From assembly GCA_001510575.1 (NCBI GenBank), contig LNGK01000006.1, forward strand, positions 1,793,565 through 1,857,564: a stretch of DNA of 64,000 nt, read 5' to 3'. The translations under genes were made by a program, and so were the position numbers. This DNA comes from Knoxdaviesia capensis (Eukaryota; Ascomycota; Sordariomycetes; Microascales; Gondwanamycetaceae). The notes beneath the pieces are model-generated. The model had not been told where the DNA came from, ran no database searches, and saw only the letters and a list, made by a program, of their open reading frames with translations. Below are positions 34,143 to 44,288 of the stretch, piece after piece (within the stretch, counting starts at the first letter, position 1; each line of letters starts with the position of its first letter).

Positions 34143-35727
34143 ATGGCGCCAACTCCCTCCGACGCCGACATCGAGTCGGCCCTGCAAGCGACGGTTCGCA
34201 AGGCGTACTTCGGCGACAACGGCGACGACATGACGGTGAACTCCATCCGCAAGGCTGTGGCCAAGGGCCTGGGCCTCGGCGACGACTTCTTCTCCGCCGA
34301 GCCGTGGGGTTCGCGCAGCCGGACGCTGATCAAGGCGGTCGTGGTATGTCATCAATTGTACCCCCCCCCCTTCCCCCCCTCCGAAAAGAAAAACGCGTGG
34401 TCAACTGAAAGGAATCATCTTTTAACACATACAAATTTCTCTGTCTGTTCAGGAATCCATGAGCAATGACGATAACCCGGACCCCCCGACGTCGCCGCTC
34501 GCGAAACCCACCAAAGCTGCCCCGACCAAGTCGGCCGCCAAGCGCAAGTCTGCCGGCGACACCGAGCCCGCGAAGCCCGTCAAGAAGGCCAAGACCGCGC
34601 CCAAAGCCAAGCCTGTGAAGAAGGCGGCTCCCAAGAAGCGCGTGCCATCGTACGAAAGCGAGGATAACGATGACGATCTTGACGACGATGAGGATGAGGA
34701 TGCCGATGTCTCTGATGGCAGTGACGATGACCTGAGTGATCTGGGGGATATGAGCTCCCTAGAGGAATCTCCCGAGTTGAGCGACGCGAGCAGCGAGGAG
34801 AAGCCCAAGCCGAAGGCCAAGCCGAAGCCGGCTGTCAAGGCCAAGCCCGCCCCGACGAAGCCGGCCCCGAAAAAGCCCGCCGCGCCGGCCGCTAAGGCAA
34901 CCAAAGTCGCCGATCCCAAGCCGGATGGCGAGGAGAAGGAGGTCCCAGAGGATGTGGCTGAGGACAAGCAGGAGGAGGAGGAGGAGAAAGCGGCCCCGAA
35001 GGATGTGGCCGACGATAAGCCGGAAGTCCCGGCCGCCGAGCCGGAAAAGGACGACGCGTCCGACAGCGACCTCTCGTCCCTACTCGACGAGCCCCCGGCG
35101 CGCAAAGCACCGCGCAAGAAGTCCGCCGCCACCGACACCAAGAAAGGCCGGCCCTCGTCCCCCAAGGCCGCGCGCAAGTCGTCCGGCGGCAGCTCGGGCA
35201 CCGGCGGCGCCAACACCTCCGCGGCGGCCGACATGCACCCGGACGACGTCGAAATCAAGAAGCTGCAGGGCCAGCTGGTCAAGTGCGGCGTCCGCAAGAT
35301 CTGGGGCATGGAGCTGAAGCGCTTCGGCGACGACCGCAAGGCGCGGCTGGCCCACCTGCGCGGCATGCTGCGCGACGTCGGCATGGTCGGCCGGTTCAGC
35401 GAGGCGCGGGCCAAGGAGATCCGCGAGCAGCGTGAGTTGCTCGCGGATCTGGAGGCTGTGCAGGAGATGGACCGGAACTGGGGCGCGGAGACCGGCGGGC
35501 GCAGACCCCGCCGGGCGGCGGCGGCGGCGGCGGCGCGGGCCAAGGCTGTGGAGGGTTCTGATGATGGCGAGGATCACGGTGCGGGTGGTGGAGAACACCC
35601 GGCGAAGAACGGTGCGGGTTCGGGTGCGGAGGATGACGACGATGAGGAGGACTTCCAGCCGACCGCGCGGCCGCGTAAGGCGCGTGCTGCGCTGGCGTTC
35701 CTGGGAGACGACAGCGACTCGGAGTAA
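34143..35727 (+). CDS. DEK_C-domain-like nuclear/transcriptional regulator
   Basis: Exons 34143-34343 and 34453-35727 give 491 residues. The first 67 residues resemble a DEK C-terminal-type helical domain (IESALQATVRKAYFGDNGDD, then MTVNSIRKAVAKGLGLGDDFF). A long Lys/Ala/Pro-rich segment with acidic blocks follows (KRKSAGDTEPAKPVKKAKTA, DDDLDDDEDEDADVSDGSDD). A second conserved block lies near residues 325-400: IKKLQGQLVKCGVRKIWGME, KARLAHLRGMLRDVGMVGRF, EARAKEIREQRELLADLEAV. The C-terminus is again Ala/Arg-rich then acidic. I remember this two-block arrangement in fungal proteins annotated as transcriptional regulators. DNA or histone binding is inferred from the charge pattern and DEK_C likeness. 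Convergent with the aldose epimerase gene. Confidence 0.8.
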
Positions 35728-36003
35728 CGCCGTCAGAAAAAGAGCCATGTCCGCGTGGTGGGTGAGTGTACGAGTTTGGCCGGTCTTCTTCTTGCTACAT
35801 TACGAAGTTTAGCGAATCTTGGGAGGCGGCGTGTCTTTCCGGTTAGATATGCCCCCGGCCAGCAGCCCCAGATAGTTTACAATTTGGTTTCACCAATTTA
35901 GCTGCTCCCATGTTACTGTGTCTTCCAAAGTGCCGAGCACGGCTCATGTATTATGTGCATTCATTTTATCAAGGCTGGGTTTTCTTCCATACACCGACTC
36001 TTC

Positions 36004-37127
36004 CTACTCCTTCCACCCGCGGTACACAATGCGGCACCCATACGTCTCCCCCGTCTTCAGCACCATCATGCTCTTCCACTCGCTCTCGTTGACAGCGTTG
36101 ACATAGCGGCTCGGCTCGACGCAGAAGCCGGCGCGCGCGCCGCGCGGCGGCAGGCCGTCGACGGCGGGCACGTCGATGTACTTGCCGGTGTAGAACTGGA
36201 AGGCCGGCTCGGTGCTGAGCACCTCGAGGTGGATCTTGCTGGAGGGGTGGAAGGCGGCGACGTTGAGGCCGAGCGGGGCGGCGCGCGTGTCGATCGGCAC
36301 GGTGGCGGGCGACGGGTTGGTGATGAAGCAGTCGTCGATGTCCGGGGCCGATACGCCGAGCTCGAAGGGCGTGTGGGCGGTCACGCCGGCGAAGGGCGCC
36401 GGGCCGCCGGTTGGGATGCCGCCGGCGTCGACCGGCAGGTACGTGCCGGAGGCGAGGGTGACCTGGGTGCCCTCGATGGTGGGCAGGCCGGACAGGTTGA
36501 AGTAGCTGCACACACACACACACACACACACACCGACTGTTAGTAATCTGTTTTGGGGGGAGGGAGGGAGGGCGGTGTTTTTTGCTGGAGAGAACAGGGC
36601 ACTCACGAGTGGTTCGTCATGTTGATCGCGGTCTCGTCGGCGCCACCGACCAGCTTCGCCTCGTACTCGATGGCCAGCACGGCGACCTCCTTGCCGTCGA
36701 CGGTCTGCGTGCCGGTAGTGTAGCGCGTGACGGCCTCGACGGTGCCCGGGAAGCCCTCGTCGCCGTCGGGGCTGGTGTGGGTGAACTCGACGGTCTTCAG
36801 GCCGGCGACGCCGGCCACGCCGGGAATGGGCGAGGCGGCAACCTCGACGGGGCCGTTCCACACCACCTTGCCCCAGCCGACGCGGCCGCCGTGCAGGTTG
36901 TTCGGGCCGTCGTTGGCGGCGAGCGCGTAGGACTGGCCGCCGTTCAGCGCGTCGAGCTTGGCGTTGGCGATGCGGTTGGCCACGCGGCCGATGGTCTCGC
37001 CGAAGAACGGGGCGTTGTGCGCGACGTACTGCTCCGCCGTGTCGAAACCGTGCACGATGTTCGTGTCGCCGACCTTGAACGACTGGATGATGGCGCCGAG
37101 CGGGAGGAAGGTGAATGCGGAGGCCAT
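36004..37127 (-). CDS. Aldose 1-epimerase (galactose mutarotase)
   Basis: Interconverts alpha and beta anomers of hexoses, feeding galactose and glucose metabolism. Exons 37127-36607 and 36505-36004 give 340 residues, a normal family length. Family features: FLPLGAIIQSFKVGDTNIVH, APFFGETIGRVANRIANAKL, the substrate-binding His in NNLHGG, VEFTHTSPDGDEGFPG, and the catalytic-region His in MTNHSYFNLSG, which the intron splits. PDIDDCFI and the Glu of FCVEPSRYVNAVN follow, with the end RIVYRGWKE. No signal peptide, so probably cytosolic. The intron holds a (TG)n repeat on the sense strand right against the 3' splice site. Its stop lies 277 bp from the stop of the convergent DEK_C-like gene. Confidence 0.95.
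36508..36533. repeat. (CA)n microsatellite at an intron end
   Basis: Plus-strand CA repeat. On the aldose epimerase sense strand it is (TG)n directly before the CAG acceptor at 36506-36508. Confidence 0.9.
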
Positions 37128-38969
37128 TGTGGGTGTGTGTGTGTGTGTGAGAGAGAGAAAGAGAGTTTACGGTAGAGAGACTGGGGCGATGGTGGATGGT
37201 GGATGTTCACGGGTGTCCAAAGTGTACAACGAGAAGATGTAACGAACTCAATGGGAGTCGGTAGAGGGAGAGAACGAAGGAACGGCAGAAGGAGGGGGAG
37301 GCCGGCAATATAAACCTACATACCCTACTCTATTTAACAACCGTCAACCAGAACTTACTCCACACACCCCCCAAAAAAGCTCTCCGCAGAATCCATCGAA
37401 GCTTCCCACCACCCTCGAAGCGTGTCTATCGGGCCGGCCCCACGACGCATTGTGGCTTCGGGTGTTCGGGGGTGGACTGTCCTGTACGAGGAGGGGTTGT
37501 GTGTGTGTCTCTGGGGGGACTCTTGTTCTGTCCTCTCCTGACAACTGCCGTCTCCTCTCTCTATATGCAGTTACAGGTTCTGGAGACTCCCCTCACGGCG
37601 AATGGTACCCCAAGCTAGGAGGTCCGCCATCACCAGCATCACCACCACCAAAGATAAAAAATAAAAATAAATAAGATAAAAATTAAAAATAAAAGGAACG
37701 GGCCCAAGATGTGGGGTGAAAGCTCTCCCCCCATCTCTAGCTCTGCCACCTTTTTCGCCTCCTCCCCTTCCCCCGTTAACCAATTTTCCCCCGGTTCTTT
37801 CACCTGTACTCCCGCCGACTTCAGCCTATATTCTCCCAGCTTCTTGTCCCTGGCCCACTTGAAATAAGGGTTTCTGGCCTCTAAAGCCTTCACTTGTGAC
37901 CCCCCCGGGATAATTCAATGAATTTTCTTCTGTTCATCCCATCTCGTGTCTTACAAACGAGAGGCGAGGGGGGGAAACAACGGACCCTCACACCCAGAGA
38001 TCCTCAAGACCGACCCTCCACCCCCGGCACCCCCCGGAATCCTGGCCTTCGAGATCATCCACACAAGTCACCACCAACTCCCCCTGTTGGCATTCTTCTC
38101 CGACTCCCATCGAGAACCTCTGGCTAATATTGGCCTTCTTACAACCTTCGCGTCGTCTTGTCCACAAGCCTTGTAAGCGCGTCAATCACACGAGCCAAGC
38201 CTCTCTCTTTCTTTCCTTTTTTTCTCGTCTAAGAGGGGTCTAAGAGGGGGAGACACACACCACCATACTCATGCGCATATACCCCGTATAAAACAGATCG
38301 CACATATGGAAATGGGGAGACGTAAAGTTGGAGACTGTTGCATCCAGAATTGTCTGTTGCGTGTGGCGTGGTCATTTTGAAATGCGCAGTGCATTAGGGT
38401 TTACCCCGCCTTGCCTAGGGTTATTAGGGTCCGGTAGGGTCTCTCTCTCTCTCCACAGAGGGCATCTTGGATCAATTCACGTATGAGGAGAGTATAGCCA
38501 CGGGAACACAGCACACCACAGATCAAGGCATATGAGTTAAATTCGAATGCAAAAATACATTATCTATCTAAAGCATCTAATCTCCTCCACACCATCCATT
38601 GCCTCCTGACACCAGCGGAAGATCAAGATGAGCCCCAGCACAGCTCACATCGGAGATCCATCCACCTCAGAACTTTGTAGATCTCTCGCTCACGTCCAGA
38701 CTCATTTCCATCAGAAAAAGGAATAGCTTTGGTATAAAAACCACCAAAACAAAAGGAGAAACAAAATAAAAAAACCAGGGGGGAATAAAAAGCTGGCAAA
38801 GAAGCCAACAGTACATTCGATACCAGATCAAGCCCATCCGAATAGACTCCAAAAATAGAAGAAACGAAAAGAAGAAGATTAAGAAAAAAGAAAAGGGGGT
38901 AAGTTAAAAGAAAAACGAACAAAGCAGGGGCAGCAAAAAAAAAAAGGCACCATTGGTATCTCTCAGTAT
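37128..38969. other. Intergenic DNA, no gene recognised
   Basis: Upstream region of aldose epimerase and 3' flank of VID27. Includes an A/T-rich patch at 37650-37700 and degenerate TTAGGG-like words at about 38395-38435. No gene supported. Confidence 0.45.
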
Positions 38970-41900
38970 CTAGTACTGCGTCTCCACCACATCCTCCAAG
39001 CCCAGCTTATACCGCCCGCTCTCGCGCGTGCCGATCCGGTTACCCGAACTCCGCCGCCCGCCGCCGCCGCCGCCGCCACCACCAAGCGACAACGCGCTGA
39101 AATCGCCGGCAATGCTCTCCCGCGTCGGCCGCTTCAGACTCTGCTTGCCAATCATGTTGACCTCGTTCGGCAGCGCCACAATCACGTTCTTGTCCGACCC
39201 GAACTTGAAGTCGTCCGCCTTCACGTCCTCGGCATACCGCTTGATCAGGTACGGCGCCTTGTTGCCCCGCAGCACCTTCTTCAGGTTCCACTCGATGATG
39301 TACGGGCCCGTCGCCGTAATGATGCTCGTCTCCTCGACGCCCTCGCCCGTGTTGAAGTGCGCCGGCGTAAACGCCACCGGCTGCCGCGTCTCGTACGAAA
39401 ACTGCGCAATGTGCTCCGGCGTCAGCGCCAGCCGCCGCGGCTGCGGCTTGCTGTCCGCCGCAAACGACTTCTCAAAGCCCAGCTTGCCCTCGTTCTTGCC
39501 CGTCTTCTGCATCGCGTCGATCAGCAGCAGGAACGTGCGGCACGTCGCCAGGATCCACCGTCCGTCGGCCGACACGTCGAGGCCGATAATCGGGTCGCCC
39601 AGCGCCGGGATGTGGGTCTTGGCGTTGATGCCCAGCCGGTCAAACAGCCGGATGTCGCCCTTGTTGCTGGCCACCGCAATGTGGCCCTTGTCGGTCGTGG
39701 CAATGGCCGAAAAGTCGTTCTTGGACGCGTACTGCTTCAGCTGCGAGTCAACCAGCTTGCTGCCCGACAGGCGCGGGTCGACCCGGTACAGCGCATTGTG
39801 CGACACGCCGACAAACGTCGGCTCGCTCGTCATCTGCGCAAACTTCTTGTCGGGCGCAAACGTCAACACCGGAATGTCGTCGTGCACCTTCCACTCGTCC
39901 ACCACCTTGCCGTACTCGAGATCCATGCGGAACAGCTTGTTGCTGTCGGTGCCGTGCTGCAGAATCAGGTCGCGGTCCTCGTTGTGCAGCATGACCTTCT
40001 TGGGGCTGAACAGCTTGCCGCCGGGCGTCTCGACCTTGGAAATCGTCGTCGAGAACTGCAGGTTGTTGTTGGCCGTGTGCTTGAACACTCCAATCTTCGA
40101 TCCGCGCACCACAAACGACCGGTCATGCTTGTAGCCAACCGCCAGCTGGGAGTTGACGTTGCCGTCTTCATCCTTCTCCTCGTTGTCGTCCTCATCCTCG
40201 TCGTCGGCGCCAGCGTCGTCGTTGTCGTCGTCTCTCTCGCGCTCCTCTTCGTCGTACTCTTCCTCTTCTTCCTCCTCCTCCTCATCCTCGGGCGCGTCCT
40301 CCATGGCAATATCGACATAGGCGTCGGTAATATAATCCTTGTCGCTTTCCTTCATCTTCTCCCACTTGATCTCGTTCAACTGTTCCCAGACGGCCCGCAG
40401 AAGACCTTCCTGGAAAGCCTCCATGGTAGCCTGGTCCTTGAAGCGGAGCAGCCACGAATGGGCGCGGCCGTCGGGGGGATACTCGTTGAAGATGACGGAA
40501 AGGTAATCAAAGTTAAAGACGGGGTTCAGTTCGGAGCCCAGCGAAATTTCAATGTCCTTCTTCAGCGTCGGGCAGTTCACCTCCAGCCAGTACTGCCACT
40601 TGCCAACCTCGCCAACCGTAGCCGTGGCGCTGTCATCCTGCATGGTGAAAACACCCGCGACAATATCGTACCAGTGAAGTTCGGCCGAAACGGTGACGTA
40701 TTCGGAGATGAAGTCGGGGCGCTTCACCGCGGATGTGAGCGCGGACTCATGTTGTTGCGGCTGCTGCTGCGGGACGACCACGCGCTTGGCCGACGAGTTG
40801 GCGGCGTTTCGCGACACGGACATGATAGAGTCGGTTGATTCGATCGATCGCGTCAGGCGCGGGGAGTGGATGGGGCTCGCGGGAGGGATGGGCTGCTCGT
40901 CTTCAAACTGGAATTGCTCCAGGTCTTCTTCGGAGGCGGTGACGTGGGATTTGCGGTATTTGCGTTCGTACTGGCACTGCTGGGCGAGATGGTTGAACTG
41001 GGCCACCTGTTGGGCAGTGATGGAAGAATCGCACACAAACTCGAACACGTCGCCAGTGTCTCCGCTCAGATCGCGCCAGGCAAGCACGGTATCGCCACCG
41101 GGTCGGCTGTCGACGCGGAAGTGGATGGCTTCGTCGAGGAGGAAGGTTTTCTCGTCACGTTCGGAGGCGAGAGCGGCGATTTCGGCGTCCTCTCCTTCTT
41201 CGTCGGCAAGCAGTTCTTCCTCGCCTTCTTCGTATACGCGCTGAACCACCAGCTGATAGTGGAAGTCCTGGCCGGTCGGGCGGATGCGAATGGCGGCGTC
41301 TTTGAAAATGAGTTCGGAGTATCCCTTGGGCGACAGTGGCCGGACTAGGTAAAGCTGGCCCTGTGGCAGTTCAATCAAGGCCTCCTGGTTGGTAGAGCCA
41401 AAAAACAGCTTTCCGACTAGAGATAGGGGGGGAAATCGGGGGGGAAGGGTTAGTCGTGGTCACAAATTTGGAACGGGAACAAAAGAAAGAAAAGAAGAAC
41501 GCAGATGGACAAGTCTCAAGTCGAGGCCGGGCCAGAAAAAGTATCCGCCTTTATCACAAAGAAGACGCCCCCTGCACAGACAACCGGAATTGCAGCAAAT
41601 GACCAGGTCAACAGCAAACACAGCACAGCCGATATGGAAAGTGCAATGTACTACCGACCAGGGGCGTCTGATTTAGATTCAAGGGAGCCAGACAATATCA
41701 TGAGGGGTGTGAAATGAGAAAGAGGGGGTTTTTCGGTTCTCCGGAGTGCAGGTCGATCACCATCGAGGATGTTTGGGCATGCTGCATACAACTTCGTACC
41801 GCACATTCTGACAGTAGCAACGAATACCACCAAGCAAGGCCTGTGATCGCATTTCTGCAGGGCGGAGATCCGTCTGTTCACCGTCCACCGCTGCTATTTC

Positions 41901-42015
41901 GAGCTCCCACAAACCGACAGACTCGGCACAACGAACAAAGGCAGCCGGAAACAGACAAAAAAAAGAAAAAGCCGACAAATCAAGGATGGTACGTACCGTT
42001 TCTGAGCACAAACAT
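38970..42015 (-). CDS. VID27: Vacuolar import and degradation protein Vid27
   Basis: Exon 1 is only 19 bases (42015-41997, MFVLRN) and exon 2 is 41416-38970; together they encode 821 residues. The intron join gives MFVLRNVGKLFFGSTNQEAL, a good Vid27 start; exon 2 has no nearby ATG of its own. N-terminal region: IELPQGQLYLVRPLSPKGYS. Middle: a PH-like segment (ELHWYDIVAGVFTMQDDSAT) and a very acidic tract (Glu/Asp, about residues 385-440). C-terminal half: a VID27 beta-propeller (SFVVRGSKIGVFKHTANNNL, ADGRWILATCRTFLLLIDAM, NVIVALPNEVNMIGKQSL). The yeast protein is tied to vacuole-dependent degradation of fructose-1,6-bisphosphatase; its molecular role is unclear. A Gly/Arg-rich patch lies near the C-terminus. 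Confidence 0.95.
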
Positions 42016-44288
42016 AGCTATCTAAGGCTGGTCAAGGCGGGGATCGTGAAGACGAGAGAGAGGAGGTGGAATCACGAGAAAATGAAGGCTTCTCAAATCC
42101 ATCCAAGTAAGAGATAGAAAAAGAGAGAGATGGGGGATGGGAAAGGAGGAAATTAAAACGAGGATATCGAAAGGACCGACAAAAAGTGTGTGGTGATGGG
42201 GAAGAAAATAACAACAGAAGAAAGTTCAAGAGAGGGGACGGACACAAGCTTGCTTTTGGTGGGAGAGTTTTATTTACGGGTAGCTTTATTTTTGGCTTTT
42301 TTTCCTTATTGACAGGCAACTCAAACAGGCGGGAGAAAAAAAGAAAAAAAAAAGAAAGCGTCACAGTAGCAACCAAAGTCGCTTTTGACGTCTCTTGCCA
42401 AATCGGGTTAAGGGCGGGGTAGACGCCACACCCAAACGCTTAGAGCTGCCCGATGTCGCCACACTTACGTTAGAAATGAGTCAGAGACGCGTGGCGGTGT
42501 TCATGTGCATTCGTAGCGTTTCGATTCCGGGTTGCCTCCATCTCTCACTTTTTTTCTTCTTTTTTTTCTTTTTTTTATATCTATATATTTATATTATATT
42601 TTTATATTTTTATATTTTTTTGTTTTAATATTTTTTTTAAAAAAAGATTCTACTTCTTTCTTTTTGGCTCTGATGCATTTTTGACGCAAAATGCTCAAGG
42701 CAGGTGCAACCAGGTTTTGGTTGCGCTCTCATATGCACTTAAACGGTCTTGCCATCCTCCTCTAGGGTTTATGCAGCCATCCGTCGGGTTCCATGCATCT
42801 AAGCGCGTGTCACAAGTCACTTTGGCTGCTTCTCTCCTGGTGTTTGACTTTCCTCTTCTCGTGGCTTCTGACTTACACCAGACGCGTCCCTTCCCCGTAG
42901 TCATATGCACTTACACGGTCTTTCCCAACATGTAACCAAGTGATATCAGTGTTGAACTCTCTTAATTGCATATGCAGTCGGTGATCTTAATCCTAGACTC
43001 TCTGTTTCTAATTCCCCTTTCTCTCTTTTTCTTCTTCTTCTTTCTTTTTTTCCTCCTCTCTTCCCCTAACATATTCTTTCTATTTGGAGACACACCTTTT
43101 TGCCTATCCCTGCATCTATCTGAGCAAACAAAGACTTTCAGATCATTCCTTTTCCTTTTCTTTCATCTTTCTTCGCTAAGTTATCCAAGATGCTTTTGGA
43201 TGATATATCGCTCCTTTGTAATAATGGCTGCTCTCTATTGCATCCCCTTCTTCCTGTTCTTCTTACCATCTCTTAGTACCGTGACGAGAAAAATGCTTTA
43301 AGTTCTGTTTGCCTATCTCCGACTTGCACCCGCAATAAAGAGCAAAAAATGTCTTGCTCAAAGAGGCTGTACTAGACCCGAACTCCCTTTGGTGGAACAA
43401 AGCAATCTCGGTGCTTTTTCCTATGGTTCTCTAAGATAGTGTGGTAGTCTGTTCTCCCTCAAGACTTGGTGTGGGTTAACTTTGCATATTTCCATGGACA
43501 ATGGAACATGTCCTGCTCAGTATTAGTCTACACTAGTCCGAGCCGGCCACAAAGCATTTCCTTAAGGTTTGGCTAACAGGATAGGCACTCAAAGGTTTCC
43601 AGACTTCAATTATGCGTGGCAGTGAACTTGACCACCCCAGGAGTGAGACAACATGAACAAGCGAACACTAACTATCACTGGTCAAAGAGAAGCAAGGCAC
43701 CTCTTCCATAAGCCTCCTTTCTCTCCCTCACTATCAATGGCAGACAAAGAAGGTGCATCATTGCGGGCCCAAGCACTTCAATTCTCTCAAGGGAATCCTC
43801 TCACTATTCTTTTCTGACTTTTGGATCCCACCTTGTTCACCTAACTTAGCCCACACCTCGAGAACAAAGAACCCTGAAATCGTCCGGACTGGAAAAGACG
43901 CCTGCGAGCTCAAGAGGGGGCAAGGGGACACCAAATGCTTTCTATCGGTGTGGATGTTTGCTTGTGTCTTCTCACCAACTCGCGGTGTTCCTCCGACCCC
44001 CTTCAGCCGGCAACATGTTGAAGCCAGCAGAACATATATCCCACGGGTGGTCCCCCATCCGGGACTCTCTAGTATTCCCATCCGGCCGTCTGTCTTCTTC
44101 ATCTCCATGATCACTTTCTTCGTCTTCATCTTCTTCTTCTTCTTCATTCGTATAGTTTAACCCACTTCACTTTGAGTCTGGCAGCTTGTTGACAGCCAAA
44201 CCCCCCCCTTCGACAATCATTTTTTTGGCCTCCAGCGTATCTCTCCCCTTTTGTTTTTCGTCCTCGGTGGACAATCGCCGTCTTCACA
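42016..44288. other. Divergent intergenic region between VID27 and the RCC1-like gene
   Basis: 2.3 kb. An extreme A/T tract lies at about 42560-42650. Pyrimidine-rich stretches at 43010-43190 and 44090-44160 could belong to leaders. No protein gene is supported; the longest frame (135 codons at 43753) has no family look. Confidence 0.5.

Noticed and set aside
38395..38435. TTAGGG-like words
   Set aside because: Only a few imperfect copies, also found singly elsewhere in the window; not an interstitial telomere array.
39357..40838. Plus-strand 493-codon frame opposite VID27
   Set aside because: Shadow of the VID27 coding strand, with Val/Leu/Arg-biased composition.
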